Shown: positions 1 to 7,635 of the stretch, in pieces
How positions within the stretch are numbered: the stretch's first letter is position 1
How the letters are laid out: every line of letters begins with the position of its first letter
Assembly (NCBI RefSeq): GCF_003259365.1
Contig: NZ_QLLY01000011.1
Span: 124,001-188,000 of the forward strand
DNA from: Streptomyces sp. PsTaAH-137
GTDB taxonomy: Bacteria; Actinomycetota; Actinomycetes; Streptomycetales; Streptomycetaceae
Length of the DNA: 64,000 nt
Direction of reading: 5' to 3'
Translations under genes and position numbers: made by a program
Notes under the pieces: generated by a model
Told to the model about the DNA's origin: nothing
The model's database searches: none
The model's input: the letters and a program-made list of their open reading frames with translations, nothing else

Positions 1-663
1 GAGGGTGTCGCCGTCCTTGTGGGCCTGGTCGACCTCCGCGACCATCTGCTTGGACGCGACGGGGTCCAGGCAGCGCAGCGGGTCGGCGTCCAGCTTCTCG
101 ACGTCGGCGGGCGTCGGGTACACGCCGTGCGGGGCCTTGACGGAGCAGAGCTCGACGACGTGGCTGACGATCTCGATCCCGGCCGTCTCCTTCAGGTACG
201 ACCGGGCGATCGCGCCGAGGGCCACCCGGGCCGCCGTCTCGCGCGCGGAGGCCCGCTCCAGGATGGGCCGCGCCTCGTCGAAGCCGTACTTCTGCATGCC
301 CGCCAGGTCGGCGTGGCCGGGGCGGGGCCGGGTCAGCGGCGCGTTGCGCGCGAGGTCCTTGAGGATCTCGGGGTCGACGGGGTCGGCCGCCATGACCTGC
401 TCCCACTTCGGCCACTCGGTGTTGCCCACCATGACCGCGACCGGGGAACCCAGGGTCAGGCCGTGCCGGACGCCGCCCAGGAAGGTGACCTCGTCCCGCT
501 CGAATTTCATCCGCGCGCCGCGGCCATAGCCGAGGCGCCGCCGTGCCAGGTGGTCCGCCACCATCTCCGTGGTGATCGGAACGCCGGCGGGAAGCCCCTC
601 CAGCGTCGCGACAAGTGCGGGTCCGTGCGACTCCCCCGCGGTCAGCCAGCGCAACCTGCTCAA
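1..663 (-). CDS. aroC: Chorismate synthase (partial, cut by window edge)
   Basis: Chorismate synthase makes chorismate from 5-enolpyruvylshikimate-3-phosphate using reduced FMN, the last step of the shikimate pathway. The first 221 residues are present; the family is usually about 390 residues, so the C-terminal part lies outside the window and this is not a pseudogene. The N-terminus carries the family GESHG motif (residues 10-14, with the conserved active-site His13) and a GRGARM segment followed by GGVRHG. I place the start at a TTG (661-663) because AGGAG lies about five bases upstream and the GESHG motif is at the normal distance. It is the last gene seen of the operon that continues from aroE, with a 190-bp gap between the two. 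Identification is firm; the TTG start is an inference. Confidence 0.96.
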   Translation of the reverse strand, partial: MSRLRWLTAGESHGPALVATLEGLPAGVPITTEMVADHLARRRLGYGRGARMKFERDEVTFLGGVRHGLTLGSPVAVMVGNTEWPKWEQVMAADPVDPEILKDLARNAPLTRPRPGHADLAGMQKYGFDEARPILERASARETAARVALGAIARSYLKETAGIEIVSHVVELCSVKAPHGVYPTPADVEKLDADPLRCLDPVASKQMVAEVDQAHKDGDTL

Positions 664-853
664 CGGTGCTCCTCATGCTCGCGCTCTGCGTTACGGCTCT
701 GCGGGCGGCCCCGGACGGCACATGTCCGGCCCACCGCGCGTCCTCTGATCCTCCCATGCCCGGCCGGGCGCTCGTCCCGGTGTCCGCCCTGCGGACGTGG
801 GGTGAGACGGGGAACACGCGAGGTGAGGGTCGGGTGGCGGGCCGCTGCGGGGA

Positions 854-1693
854 TCAGTCCAGCGACCTCAGCGCGGCCTCGCGCATCGCGTCGAGCACCG
901 GACGGCTGTCCCCGGTGAACTGTTCGAACTGGAAGACGGCCTGGTGCACGAGCAGGTCGAGGCCGCTGAGCACGGGCCCGCCGCGCCGCTGCCAGGCCGC
1001 CGCGAGGGGCGTCGGCCACGGGTCGTAGATCACGTCGAACAGCGTGCCCACGCGCGCGGGCACCGCGTCGACCAGGTGGTCGGTGCTGCCCTTGGGCGTC
1101 GTCGATATGACCAGCGGCGCCTCGAAGGCGCGGGCCGCGTCGTCCCAGGCGGCGACGCGCACCGCGACGCCGAGCCGCTCGCCCCAGCCGCGCATCTCGT
1201 CGGCCCGCTGCCGGCTCCGGACGTGGACGACGACCTCGCCCGTGCAGATCCGGGCCAGCGCGGCGAGCGCCGAGGACGCGGTGGCGCCCGCGCCGAGGAT
1301 CGCGGCGGACCCGACCTTCTCCACGCCTTGTTCGTGCAGCGCGGCGACGAGCCCGGGGATGTCGGTGTTGTCGCCGGTCCGCCGTCCGTCGGCGTGGAAG
1401 ACGACGGTGTTCACCGCCTCGACCGAGGCCGCGGTGTCGGTGATCCCGTCGAGCAGCGGCATCACCGCCCGCTTCAGCGGCATCGTCAGCGAGAGCCCGG
1501 CCCACTCCTCGGCGCCGAGGCTCTTGAAGAACCCGGGCAGCGCCGCCTCGTCGACGTCGAACCGGTCGTACGTCCAGCCGTCGAGGCCGAGGGCCCGGTA
1601 CGCAGCGGTGTGCAGCTGCGGCGAGAGCGAGTGGGCGATGGGGGAACCGAGGACTGCCGCCCTGCGTGCGTCAGTTGCCCTGCTGGCTGGCAT
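854..1693 (-). CDS. aroE: Shikimate dehydrogenase
   Basis: NADP-dependent reduction of 3-dehydroshikimate to shikimate. The 279-residue protein has the shikimate-binding SPIAHSLSP segment (17-25), the catalytic lysine in LTMPLK (Lys74), the catalytic aspartate in NTDIPG (Asp111), and a dinucleotide-binding GAGATA turn (134-139). The ATG at 1693 lies inside the end of mltG, giving a 23-base overlap, and an AAGGA sits seven bases upstream, so translational coupling to mltG is likely. Being next to aroC places two shikimate steps in one operon. Paralogues of this family can use quinate instead; the position beside aroC argues for the biosynthetic enzyme. Confidence 0.93.
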   Translation of the reverse strand: MPASRATDARRAAVLGSPIAHSLSPQLHTAAYRALGLDGWTYDRFDVDEAALPGFFKSLGAEEWAGLSLTMPLKRAVMPLLDGITDTAASVEAVNTVVFHADGRRTGDNTDIPGLVAALHEQGVEKVGSAAILGAGATASSALAALARICTGEVVVHVRSRQRADEMRGWGERLGVAVRVAAWDDAARAFEAPLVISTTPKGSTDHLVDAVPARVGTLFDVIYDPWPTPLAAAWQRRGGPVLSGLDLLVHQAVFQFEQFTGDSRPVLDAMREAALRSLD

Positions 1694-3389
1694 TGAACTT
1701 GTCCTTGAGCCTCTCGAATTCCGCGTTGGTCTTGGCGAACTCGGTCTTGTGCATACCGTCCGTCGCCACGAAGTACAGCCAGCCGTCGCTGGTCGGGTTG
1801 AGCGTGGCGGCCAGCGCCTCTTCTCCGGGATTGCTGATCGGGCCGGGCGGAAGACCCTTGTGGTAGTAGGTGTTGTACGGGTCCGGGTCGCTGTTGATCT
1901 CGGACTCGCCGATGTCGATGTTGCTCTGACCCTTGGCGTAGTTGTACGTCGAGTCGAACTGGAGCTTGCCGACCGTCTCCATGTTGCCGGGCTTGAGCCG
2001 GTTGTAGACGACCTCGGCCATCTTGCGGAAGTCGTCGTGGGTCTTGCCCTCGGCGTTCACGAGGCTGGCGACGGTGAGCAGCTGCCACGGACCGTCGAGG
2101 TCGAACTTCTTGGCCTGGCCTTCGAGATCGAGGGTCTTGTAGCTCTCGTCGGCCCGCTCGACCATCTGCTTCAGCGCGTCTTCGGGCTTCATGCCCTTGG
2201 CGATCGCATAGCTCCCCGGGAGCAGGAACCCTTCCAGCGGGTCCTTCACGTCCTTGTGGTTGAGCGCCCAGGACGGCAGGCCAAGATCCTTGAAGCCACT
2301 CTTGGCGGCCTTGGCGGTCGTGCCCTTCGAGACCTTCAGCTGTTTGTCGACCGCGGCGTAGATCTTGGCGTTCCGCCAGCCCTCGGGAATCTTCAGGTTC
2401 GCGTGGCTGGCCGGGCTGAGCATGGACTTGACCGCACTGGCCCCGGACATCTCCTTCTCCAGCACGTACGCGCCGGCCTGGATCGTCTTGCCCTGCGGGT
2501 TCGCCGACTGGGCCGCGACGAAGGCGTCGACGCTCTGCACGACACCGGCCGCCTTGAGCCTTTGGCCGATGGTGTAGCCGTCCGACCCTTTGTCGATGAC
2601 GACGCTGACCGTCTCGCCGTTGCCGTCGCCCGAGAAGTCCGGCGCCGAGCCGAAGCGGTCCTGGTAGAACTGGTAGCCGAAATAGCCGACGCCGCCGACG
2701 CCGGACGCGAAGATCACCGTGAGCACCAGGCAGGCACAGCCGCTGCGGCGCTTCTTCGGTTTGCGGCCGCCGCGCCGGGCGCCCCGGTCGTCGCCCTCCT
2801 CGTCATCGCCGCCGCCGTTGAAGAACGCGTCCTCGCCCTGGTCGGGGCCCGCGTCCCACTCGGTCTGCGGCTCGGGCGCGCGACGGCGGCCCGGCGGCTC
2901 CGGCGGCGGGTAGGCGTCGGGGGTGCTGTAGTAGTCCGGCTGATCACCGCTGTTGTACGCGGCCTGATGACCGGTGCCGTAGGGGTCCGTGGGGTCGACG
3001 CCGTACGGGACCTGGCCCTGACCGCCGGCGTCCCAGCCGCCCTGGCCCTGCTGCCCTCCGTCGTACCCCTGCTGCCCGTAGCCCGGGTCCTGGCCGTACC
3101 CCTGGTTCTGGTGGTTCTGGCCGTAGCCCTGGCCCTGGCCGTAGCCCTGACCGTACGAAGGGTCCTGGCCGTACCCCTGGCCCTGGCCGTAGCCGTTCCC
3201 ACCCTGCTGCTGGCCGTGACCCCACTCACCGCCGTACGTCTGCTGCGGCTGCTGCTGCGGGTCGTAACTCCCCTGGCCGCCGTAGGCAGCCTGGCCGTGC
3301 CCGGCCTGCTGCTGCCACCCCTGGTCCCCGTACAGCGGGTCCGCGGGATGCCACGGTTCGGAGCCTTGGCCCCGGCCATAATCAGTCAT
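1671..3389 (-). CDS. mltG: Endolytic transglycosylase MltG (YceG family) with Q/G/Y-rich N-terminus
   Basis: MltG cuts nascent peptidoglycan glycan strands at the membrane and is thought to act as a terminase of glycan synthesis. The 572-residue protein has three parts: a disordered N-terminus (about 1-190) made of Gly/Gln/Tyr/Asp repeats such as GYGQGQGYGQ, a basic stretch and one membrane helix (about 216-240), and an extracytoplasmic YceG domain. The catalytic glutamate is Glu447 in ASLVNAEG, followed by the conserved VYNRL and LQFDSTYNY segments. The family is normally about 340-400 residues, so the N-terminal extension is the main difference. The ATG at 3389 has GGGGAC just upstream. It lies between ruvX and aroE on the same strand. 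Confidence 0.92.
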   Translation of the reverse strand: MTDYGRGQGSEPWHPADPLYGDQGWQQQAGHGQAAYGGQGSYDPQQQPQQTYGGEWGHGQQQGGNGYGQGQGYGQDPSYGQGYGQGQGYGQNHQNQGYGQDPGYGQQGYDGGQQGQGGWDAGGQGQVPYGVDPTDPYGTGHQAAYNSGDQPDYYSTPDAYPPPEPPGRRRAPEPQTEWDAGPDQGEDAFFNGGGDDEEGDDRGARRGGRKPKKRRSGCACLVLTVIFASGVGGVGYFGYQFYQDRFGSAPDFSGDGNGETVSVVIDKGSDGYTIGQRLKAAGVVQSVDAFVAAQSANPQGKTIQAGAYVLEKEMSGASAVKSMLSPASHANLKIPEGWRNAKIYAAVDKQLKVSKGTTAKAAKSGFKDLGLPSWALNHKDVKDPLEGFLLPGSYAIAKGMKPEDALKQMVERADESYKTLDLEGQAKKFDLDGPWQLLTVASLVNAEGKTHDDFRKMAEVVYNRLKPGNMETVGKLQFDSTYNYAKGQSNIDIGESEINSDPDPYNTYYHKGLPPGPISNPGEEALAATLNPTSDGWLYFVATDGMHKTEFAKTNAEFERLKDKFNASQQGN

Positions 3390-3424
3390 CGGTCCCCTAC
3401 AAGCCGCGAGGCGGGGAGGGAGGA

Positions 3425-3441
3425 CCCGATGTCCGATCGGG
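3425..3441. promoter_or_regulatory. Short inverted repeat upstream of mltG
   Basis: CCCGAT and ATCGGG are separated by five bases, 36-52 bp upstream of the mltG start, in the 132-bp gap after ruvX. It could be a weak hairpin in the transcript or a protein site. No clear promoter hexamers were seen beside it. Confidence 0.25.
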
Positions 3442-3521
3442 AGGGCAACCGTTCCGCCTCTTGATGCTGTGCGGCAGCTGTTCGAACGCCGCCGATCGCG
3501 CGGAACGTTACCGTATCGCGA

Positions 3522-3986
3522 TCAGACAACCACTTCGACGCCCTCGCCAGGAGCGTTTCCTGACGCCCGTTCGGACTCCAAGGCCTGCTGGAGGATGATG
3601 ACGGCGGCCGCCTGGTCAATGACAGAACGGCCCTTTTTGGACTTTACGCCGCTGGCGCGCAGACCCTGACTGGCCGTCACTGTGGTCATCCTCTCGTCCA
3701 CGAGCCTCACCGGAACGGGTGCGATGCCACGCGCCAGCTCCTGGGTGAAGCCGCGGACCTTGGTGGCGGCCGGGCCCTCGCCCCCCTTGAGGGAGCGAGG
3801 CAGTCCGACGACCACCTCGATCGGCTCGTACTCCTCGACGAGCTGCTTCAACCGCCGGTGGGCGGCCGGGACGTCACGTCCCGGCACCGTCTCCACCGGA
3901 GTCGCGAGGATCCCGTCGGGGTCGCAGGACGCGACCCCGATCCGGGCGTCCCCGACGTCGATCGCCAGCCGGCGGCCTCTGCGCAT
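3522..3986 (-). CDS. ruvX: Holliday junction resolvase-like protein RuvX (YqgF)
   Basis: A 154-residue RNase-H-fold protein of the RuvX/YqgF family, implicated in 16S rRNA 5' maturation and proposed as a Holliday-junction resolvase. Visible signatures are the first-strand acidic residue in LAIDVGDARIGVA (Asp10), the VVGLP strand, VDERMTT with its conserved glutamate, and DQAAAVIILQ with the C-terminal aspartate. Its ATG overlaps the alaS stop by one base (TGATG), which points to coupled translation. alaS-ruvX-mltG-aroE is the usual Streptomyces order. Confidence 0.92.
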   Translation of the reverse strand: MRRGRRLAIDVGDARIGVASCDPDGILATPVETVPGRDVPAAHRRLKQLVEEYEPIEVVVGLPRSLKGGEGPAATKVRGFTQELARGIAPVPVRLVDERMTTVTASQGLRASGVKSKKGRSVIDQAAAVIILQQALESERASGNAPGEGVEVVV

Positions 3987-6658
3987 CAGTTCGCGGTCTC
4001 CCCGACGAGGCGCTCGACGGCGTCGATGGCGTCGCCGATCGCGGCCGGGTTCTGCCCGCCGCCCTGCGCGACGTCCGGCTTGCCGCCGCCACCGCCGCCG
4101 AGGGTCTTGGCCGCCGTACGGACCAGGTCACCGGCCTTGAGGCCGCGGTCGCGGGCCGCGTCGTTCGTCGCGATGACGGTGAGCGGCTTGCCGTTGACCG
4201 TCGTGAACAGCGCGACGACCGCGGGACGGCCGCCCTGGATGCGGCCACGCACGTCGAGGACCAGCTTGCGCAGGTCGTCGGCGCTCGTACCGTCGGGCAC
4301 CTGGCCGGTGACGAGGGCGATGCCGCGGACGTCCTTGGCGGAGTCGGCGAGACCGCCGGCGGCCTGGAGGACCTTCTCCGCGCGGAACTTCTCGATCTCC
4401 TTCTCGGCGTCCTTCAGCTTGCCGAGCATCGCGGAAATCTTCTCCGGCAGCTCCTCGGAACGGCCCTTGACCAGCTCCTGGAGCTGGGCGACGACCGTGT
4501 GCTCCTTGGCCAGGAAGTTGTACGCGTCGACGCCGACCAGGGCCTCGATGCGGCGCACGCCCGAGCCGATGGACGACTCGCCGAGCAGCTTCACCAGACC
4601 CAGCTGGGCGGTGTTGTGCACGTGGGTGCCGCCGCACAGCTCCTTGGAGAAGTCGCCGATGGTGACGACGCGCACGCGCTCGCCGTACTTCTCGCCGAAC
4701 TCGGCGATGGCGCCCTGCTTCTTCGCCTCGTCGATCGACATGACCTCGGCCTGCACGTCGAGCTCGCGGGCCAGGACCTCGTTGATCTTCTGCTCGACGT
4801 CCGTCATCACGGCCGTGGGCACGGCGGCGGGCGAACCGAAGTCGAAGCGGAAGCGGCCCGGCTGGTTCTCCGAACCGGCCTGGGCGGCCGTCGGGCCGAG
4901 CGCGTCGCGCAGCGCCTGGTGGGTCAGGTGCGTGGCGGAGTGGGCGCGGGCGATGGCGCGGCGGCGGGTCACGTCGATGATCGCCTGCGCCGGAGCGCCG
5001 ACGGTCACCTCGCCGACCTGGACGACGCCCTTGTGGACGTAGACGCCGGGCACCGGCTTCTGGCAGTCGCGGACCTCGACGATCGCGCCGTTGTCCAGCT
5101 TGATGCGGCCGGTGTCGCCGATCTGGCCGCCGCCCTCGGCGTAGAAGGGGGTGCGGTCGAGGACGACCTCGACCTCGTCGCCCTCGGTGGCGGCCGGCGA
5201 GGAGACGCCGTTGACCAGCAGGCCGACGACCGTCGACTCGCTGTCCGTCGACGTGTAGCCGATGAAGTCGGTGGCACCGGCGGCGTCCGCGATCTCGCGG
5301 TACGCGCCGACGTTGGCGTGACCGGTCTTCTTGGCCTGGGCGTCGGCCTTGGCGCGCTCCCGCTGCTCCTTCATCAGACGGCGGAAGCCGTCCTCGTCCA
5401 CGGACAGGCCCTGCTCGCCGGCCATCTCCAGGGTGAGGTCGATCGGGAAGCCCCACGTGTCGTGCAGCAGGAACGCCTTGTCGCCGGCGAGGACCGTGCC
5501 GCCCGCGGCCTTGGTCTCGGTGACGGCGGTGTCCAGGATGTTCGTGCCGCCCTTGAGGGCCTTGAGGAACGCGGCCTCCTCGGCGAGCGCGACCTGCTCG
5601 ATGCGCTTGCGGTCGGTGACCAGCTCCGGGTACTGCAGGCCCATCGTGTCGATCACGACGTCGAGCAGGTCCTGCACGACCGGTCCGGTGGCGCCGAGGA
5701 TGCGCATGTTGCGGATGGCGCGGCGCATGATGCGGCGCAGCACGTAGCCACGGCCCTCGTTGCCCGGCGTGACGCCGTCGCCGATGAGCATCGTCGACGT
5801 ACGCATGTGGTCGGCGACGACGCGGAGCGAGACGTCCGACTCGTGCTTCGCGCCGTAGGCGACACCGGTCAGCTCGGTGGCCTTGTCGATGACGACCCGC
5901 AGGGTGTCCGTCTCGTACATGTTCTGCACGCCCTGCAGAATCATGGCGAGGCGCTCCAGGCCGAGGCCCGTGTCGATGTTCTGCGAGGGCAGGTCGCCGA
6001 GGATCTCGAAGTCGTCCTTGCCGGTGCCCGCGCCGCGCTCGTACTGCATGAAGACCAGGTTCCAGATCTCCACGTAGCGCTCGTCGTTGACCGCCGGGCC
6101 GCCCTCTTCGCCGAACTCGGGGCCGCGGTCGTAGTTGATCTCGGAGCACGGGCCGCACGGGCCGGGGACGCCCATGGACCAGAAGTTGTCCTTCTTGCCC
6201 AGGCGCTGGATGCGCTCCTTCGGCACGCCGACGACCTCGTGCCAGATGCGCTCGGCCTCGTCGTCGTCGAGGTAGACCGTGATCCAGAGCTTCTCCGGCT
6301 CCAGGCCGTAACCGCCCTTGTCCTGGGGGCTGGTGAGCAGCTCCCAGGCGTACTTGATGGCGCCTTCCTTGAAGTAGTCGCCGAAGGAGAAGTTGCCGCA
6401 CATCTGGAAGAACGTGCCGTGGCGGGTGGTCTTGCCGACCTCTTCGATGTCCGGCGTGCGCACGCACTTCTGCACCGAAGTGGCGCGCGGCGCGGGCGGC
6501 TTGACCTCGCCCAGGAAGTACGGCTTGAACGGGACCATGCCCGCGGGGACGAGCAGCAGAGTCGGGTCGTCGGCGATGAGCGACGCCGAGGGCACGACCT
6601 TGTGGCCACGCTCCTCGAAGAAGCTCAGCCAGCGGCGACGGATTTCAGCCGACTCCAT
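3986..6658 (-). CDS. alaS: Alanyl-tRNA synthetase
   Basis: Class II synthetase charging tRNA-Ala. The 890 residues match the family length. The N-terminal catalytic core starts with RRRWLSFFEERGH and contains the conserved SVQKCVRTPDIEEVG segment. The editing domain carries the zinc ligands HSATH and CGGTH (Cys675, His679). The C-Ala region ends with the glycine-rich GGGGGG stretch typical of AlaRS. The ATG overlaps the stop of the upstream small gene by one base, and its own stop overlaps the ruvX start by one base, so three genes are tightly coupled. Nothing appears to be missing. Confidence 0.98.
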   Translation of the reverse strand: MESAEIRRRWLSFFEERGHKVVPSASLIADDPTLLLVPAGMVPFKPYFLGEVKPPAPRATSVQKCVRTPDIEEVGKTTRHGTFFQMCGNFSFGDYFKEGAIKYAWELLTSPQDKGGYGLEPEKLWITVYLDDDEAERIWHEVVGVPKERIQRLGKKDNFWSMGVPGPCGPCSEINYDRGPEFGEEGGPAVNDERYVEIWNLVFMQYERGAGTGKDDFEILGDLPSQNIDTGLGLERLAMILQGVQNMYETDTLRVVIDKATELTGVAYGAKHESDVSLRVVADHMRTSTMLIGDGVTPGNEGRGYVLRRIMRRAIRNMRILGATGPVVQDLLDVVIDTMGLQYPELVTDRKRIEQVALAEEAAFLKALKGGTNILDTAVTETKAAGGTVLAGDKAFLLHDTWGFPIDLTLEMAGEQGLSVDEDGFRRLMKEQRERAKADAQAKKTGHANVGAYREIADAAGATDFIGYTSTDSESTVVGLLVNGVSSPAATEGDEVEVVLDRTPFYAEGGGQIGDTGRIKLDNGAIVEVRDCQKPVPGVYVHKGVVQVGEVTVGAPAQAIIDVTRRRAIARAHSATHLTHQALRDALGPTAAQAGSENQPGRFRFDFGSPAAVPTAVMTDVEQKINEVLARELDVQAEVMSIDEAKKQGAIAEFGEKYGERVRVVTIGDFSKELCGGTHVHNTAQLGLVKLLGESSIGSGVRRIEALVGVDAYNFLAKEHTVVAQLQELVKGRSEELPEKISAMLGKLKDAEKEIEKFRAEKVLQAAGGLADSAKDVRGIALVTGQVPDGTSADDLRKLVLDVRGRIQGGRPAVVALFTTVNGKPLTVIATNDAARDRGLKAGDLVRTAAKTLGGGGGGKPDVAQGGGQNPAAIGDAIDAVERLVGETAN

Positions 6659-7008
6659 CAGTGGTCCTCATTCCGGTTGTACGCGTTGCGCGCGTTGTAC
6701 TCGATGGGTTTGGGTTGCTTGGCGCTGAAGGTGTTCTCGACGACCGCGAAGCGGCGCTGCGGGGGCAGTTCGCCCTCGACCGGGTCGGTCAGGCCCAGCG
6801 CGTCACCGAGCTGGGCCTCTCGCTCGGCCATGTTGTCGCGGACGTCGAGAGCGAAGTCCTTGAGCCGGTGGCCCGCTTCGACCGCCTTGTTCGCGGCCTG
6901 GGCGGCGAGGCTCTCCGGCGTCAGCTGCTTGATCTTGCGGTTGACCTTGGTGGTGGCCCACACGCCGGCGGCTGCGCCCGCGGTGAACCAGAACGTACGG
7001 CGGAACAT
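6658..7008 (-). CDS. DUF6167-type small membrane-associated protein
   Basis: A 116-residue protein recognised as the small conserved gene usually found between the DUF948 gene and alaS in Streptomyces. It begins with a short hydrophobic segment, WFTAGAAAGVWATT (residues 7-20), followed by a basic and helical region and an Asn/Arg-rich tail. Its function is unknown. It was located by the ATG at 7006-7008 and by its TGATG overlap with alaS. Its only context is the operon with the DUF948 protein and alaS, so a role at the inner membrane is a guess. Confidence 0.8.
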   Translation of the reverse strand: MFRRTFWFTAGAAAGVWATTKVNRKIKQLTPESLAAQAANKAVEAGHRLKDFALDVRDNMAEREAQLGDALGLTDPVEGELPPQRRFAVVENTFSAKQPKPIEYNARNAYNRNEDH

Positions 7009-7016
7009 AGCTGTGG

Positions 7017-7463
7017 TCAGTCCCTCTTGTTCCGGTCGGCCCGCTTGGCGCGGCGCGACTGCGGGACCGCTCGGCCCACGATCACGGTACGGCGGGTCTG
7101 CTTGGCGGGCGCGTCCTTGCCGCGGCTGCCGATGGCCCGGCGCACCCCGTAGCCGAACGCGGCCACCTTGACCAGCGGGCCGCCGAAGGTGGAGGCCACG
7201 GTGGAGGACAGCGCCGACGCGTTCGACGTGACTTCCTGGACGTCCGAGGCGATCGCGTCGACCCGGTCGATCTGCGTCTGCGCGGAGCGCACCGCAGAGG
7301 AGGCGTCCGCGAGCAGCGGGACGGCCTGATCGGTCACGTCCGCGACGAGCTTGGTGGTCGCCCTGAGCGTCTGGGCCAGCCTCGCGAGTGCCACCGCGAG
7401 GAAGGAGACCAGGATCGCCCAGAAGACGGCCACGAGGATCCCGGCCACCTCTCCACCGGACAC
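7017..7463 (-). CDS. DUF948-domain membrane protein
   Basis: A 148-residue protein with an N-terminal membrane helix (about 8-28, GILVAVFWAILVSFLAVAL) and a long helical segment rich in Ala, Val, Asp and Thr, matching the DUF948 family (YtxG-like in Firmicutes). It ends in a strongly basic tail. I choose the GTG at 7461-7463 because GGGAG lies upstream. It appears to be the first gene of the operon running through alaS to aroC; no promoter was identified. The molecular role of DUF948 is not established, and this sequence adds no catalytic motif. Confidence 0.82.
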   Translation of the reverse strand: MSGGEVAGILVAVFWAILVSFLAVALARLAQTLRATTKLVADVTDQAVPLLADASSAVRSAQTQIDRVDAIASDVQEVTSNASALSSTVASTFGGPLVKVAAFGYGVRRAIGSRGKDAPAKQTRRTVIVGRAVPQSRRAKRADRNKRD

Positions 7464-7599
7464 TTGGCACCGCTCCCTGGTTGTCTGCTGTTGCGCCGCT
7501 GCTGAACATCGAAAAGTCGTCCCCCGAGCCTATCGCGCCCCGCCCCGCGCTCCACACCGCATTCCCCTCGGTACCGCCGCACTTTGATCCAGGCGATTG

Positions 7600-7631
7600 T
7601 ACGGAGTGCGTACGAATGAGTACGCTCCGTA
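7600..7631. promoter_or_regulatory. Inverted repeat upstream of the STAND-like gene
   Basis: TACGGAGTGCGTAC (7600-7613) and GTACGCTCCGTA (7620-7631) are inverted copies separated by six bases, with one unpaired T in the left arm. It ends five bases before the proposed ATG at 7636 and lies in the divergent gap with the DUF948 operon. The size and symmetry fit a TetR-like dimer operator, but no regulator gene sits next to it. Confidence 0.5.
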
Positions 7632-7635
7632 TGCC

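Noticed and set aside
1..663. Truncated chorismate synthase as a pseudogene
   Set aside because: The frame is open to the edge of the window; the cut is made by the window, not by mutation.
1044..3464. An 806-codon open frame on the plus strand opposite mltG
   Set aside because: It mirrors mltG codons in a GC-rich region and has no recognisable domain; mltG has a complete family match.
4499..7171. An 890-codon open frame opposite alaS
   Set aside because: Shadow of alaS, which is complete with all motifs.
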